Both the position numbers and the translations under genes were made by a program. From the NCBI GenBank assembly GCA_036844705.1, contig DAIUFH010000060.1, forward strand, positions 1-13,553: a stretch of 13,553 bases of DNA. Direction: 5' to 3'. The notes beneath the pieces are model-generated. The model was not told the origin of the DNA. It saw only the letters and a program-made list of their open reading frames with translations, and did not search any database. Each line of letters opens with the position of its first letter. Position 1 is the first letter of the stretch. Shown here piece after piece: positions 13,481 through 13,553 of this stretch. This stretch comes from DAIUFH01 sp036844705 (GTDB lineage: Bacteria; Bacillota; Clostridia; Tissierellales; Tissierellaceae).

Positions 13481-13553
13481 TGTTTATTAAAAAGTTACTT
13501 ATATGATTTTGTATGTAAGCAAGCTGTATAGTCAACAACTTGCTAAAAATAAA

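Noticed and set aside
13518..13544. Terminator after the amino-acid permease
   Set aside because: AGCAAG/CTTGCT gives only six pairs with a 15-base loop and is followed by AAAAATAAA instead of a U-tract.

Overview
The window is AT-rich DNA from a low-GC Gram-positive anaerobe, most likely class Clostridia. The signs are strong AGGAGG-type ribosome sites, dense intrinsic terminators, a Gram-positive style lipoprotein and C-terminally anchored surface protein, a sigma-54 activator beside an amino-acid permease, and a selenium/sulfur carrier module. The lineage is inferred from gene content and style; no rRNA or marker gene is present.

Layout. (1) 72-1593, plus strand: a tight three-gene operon of a YedE-type membrane protein, a single-domain TusA-like carrier and a DUF3343 carrier, closed by a hairpin at 1637-1666. 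(2) 1756-2625, plus strand: an exported protein with four Asp-box repeats, separated by a two-way terminator from (3) a minus-strand block, 8095 down to 2695, read as exported C69 dipeptidase, DUF6305-like lipoprotein, DctM-like permease, a 57-residue membrane protein, and a membrane-anchored M14/AstE-like metallohydrolase. (4) 8387-8968, minus strand: a DUF1836 protein with its own promoter and terminator, divergent from (5) a hemolysin III/PAQR membrane protein at 9150-9809. (6) 9920-11968: a sigma-54-dependent activator with an unusual winged-helix-like tail. (7) 12146-13480: an APC-family amino-acid permease preceded by a very good -24/-12 promoter.

How the parts may work together. Block 3 looks like an outward-facing system for hydrolysing small peptides or acyl-amino acids (C69 and M14 enzymes outside the membrane), catching something with the lipoprotein, and importing the product through the DctM-like permease; the small membrane protein sits where a partner subunit would be. 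The substrate is unknown. Genes 6 and 7 look like a self-contained activator/target pair: the activator gene ends in a terminator whose left part carries four CCATT repeats spaced 9-10 bases apart, about 110-140 bases upstream of the expected start of the permease transcript. Together with the selenium/sulfur carrier genes, the picture is of a peptide- and amino-acid-fermenting anaerobe. No mobile element, CRISPR array, tRNA or rRNA was seen.
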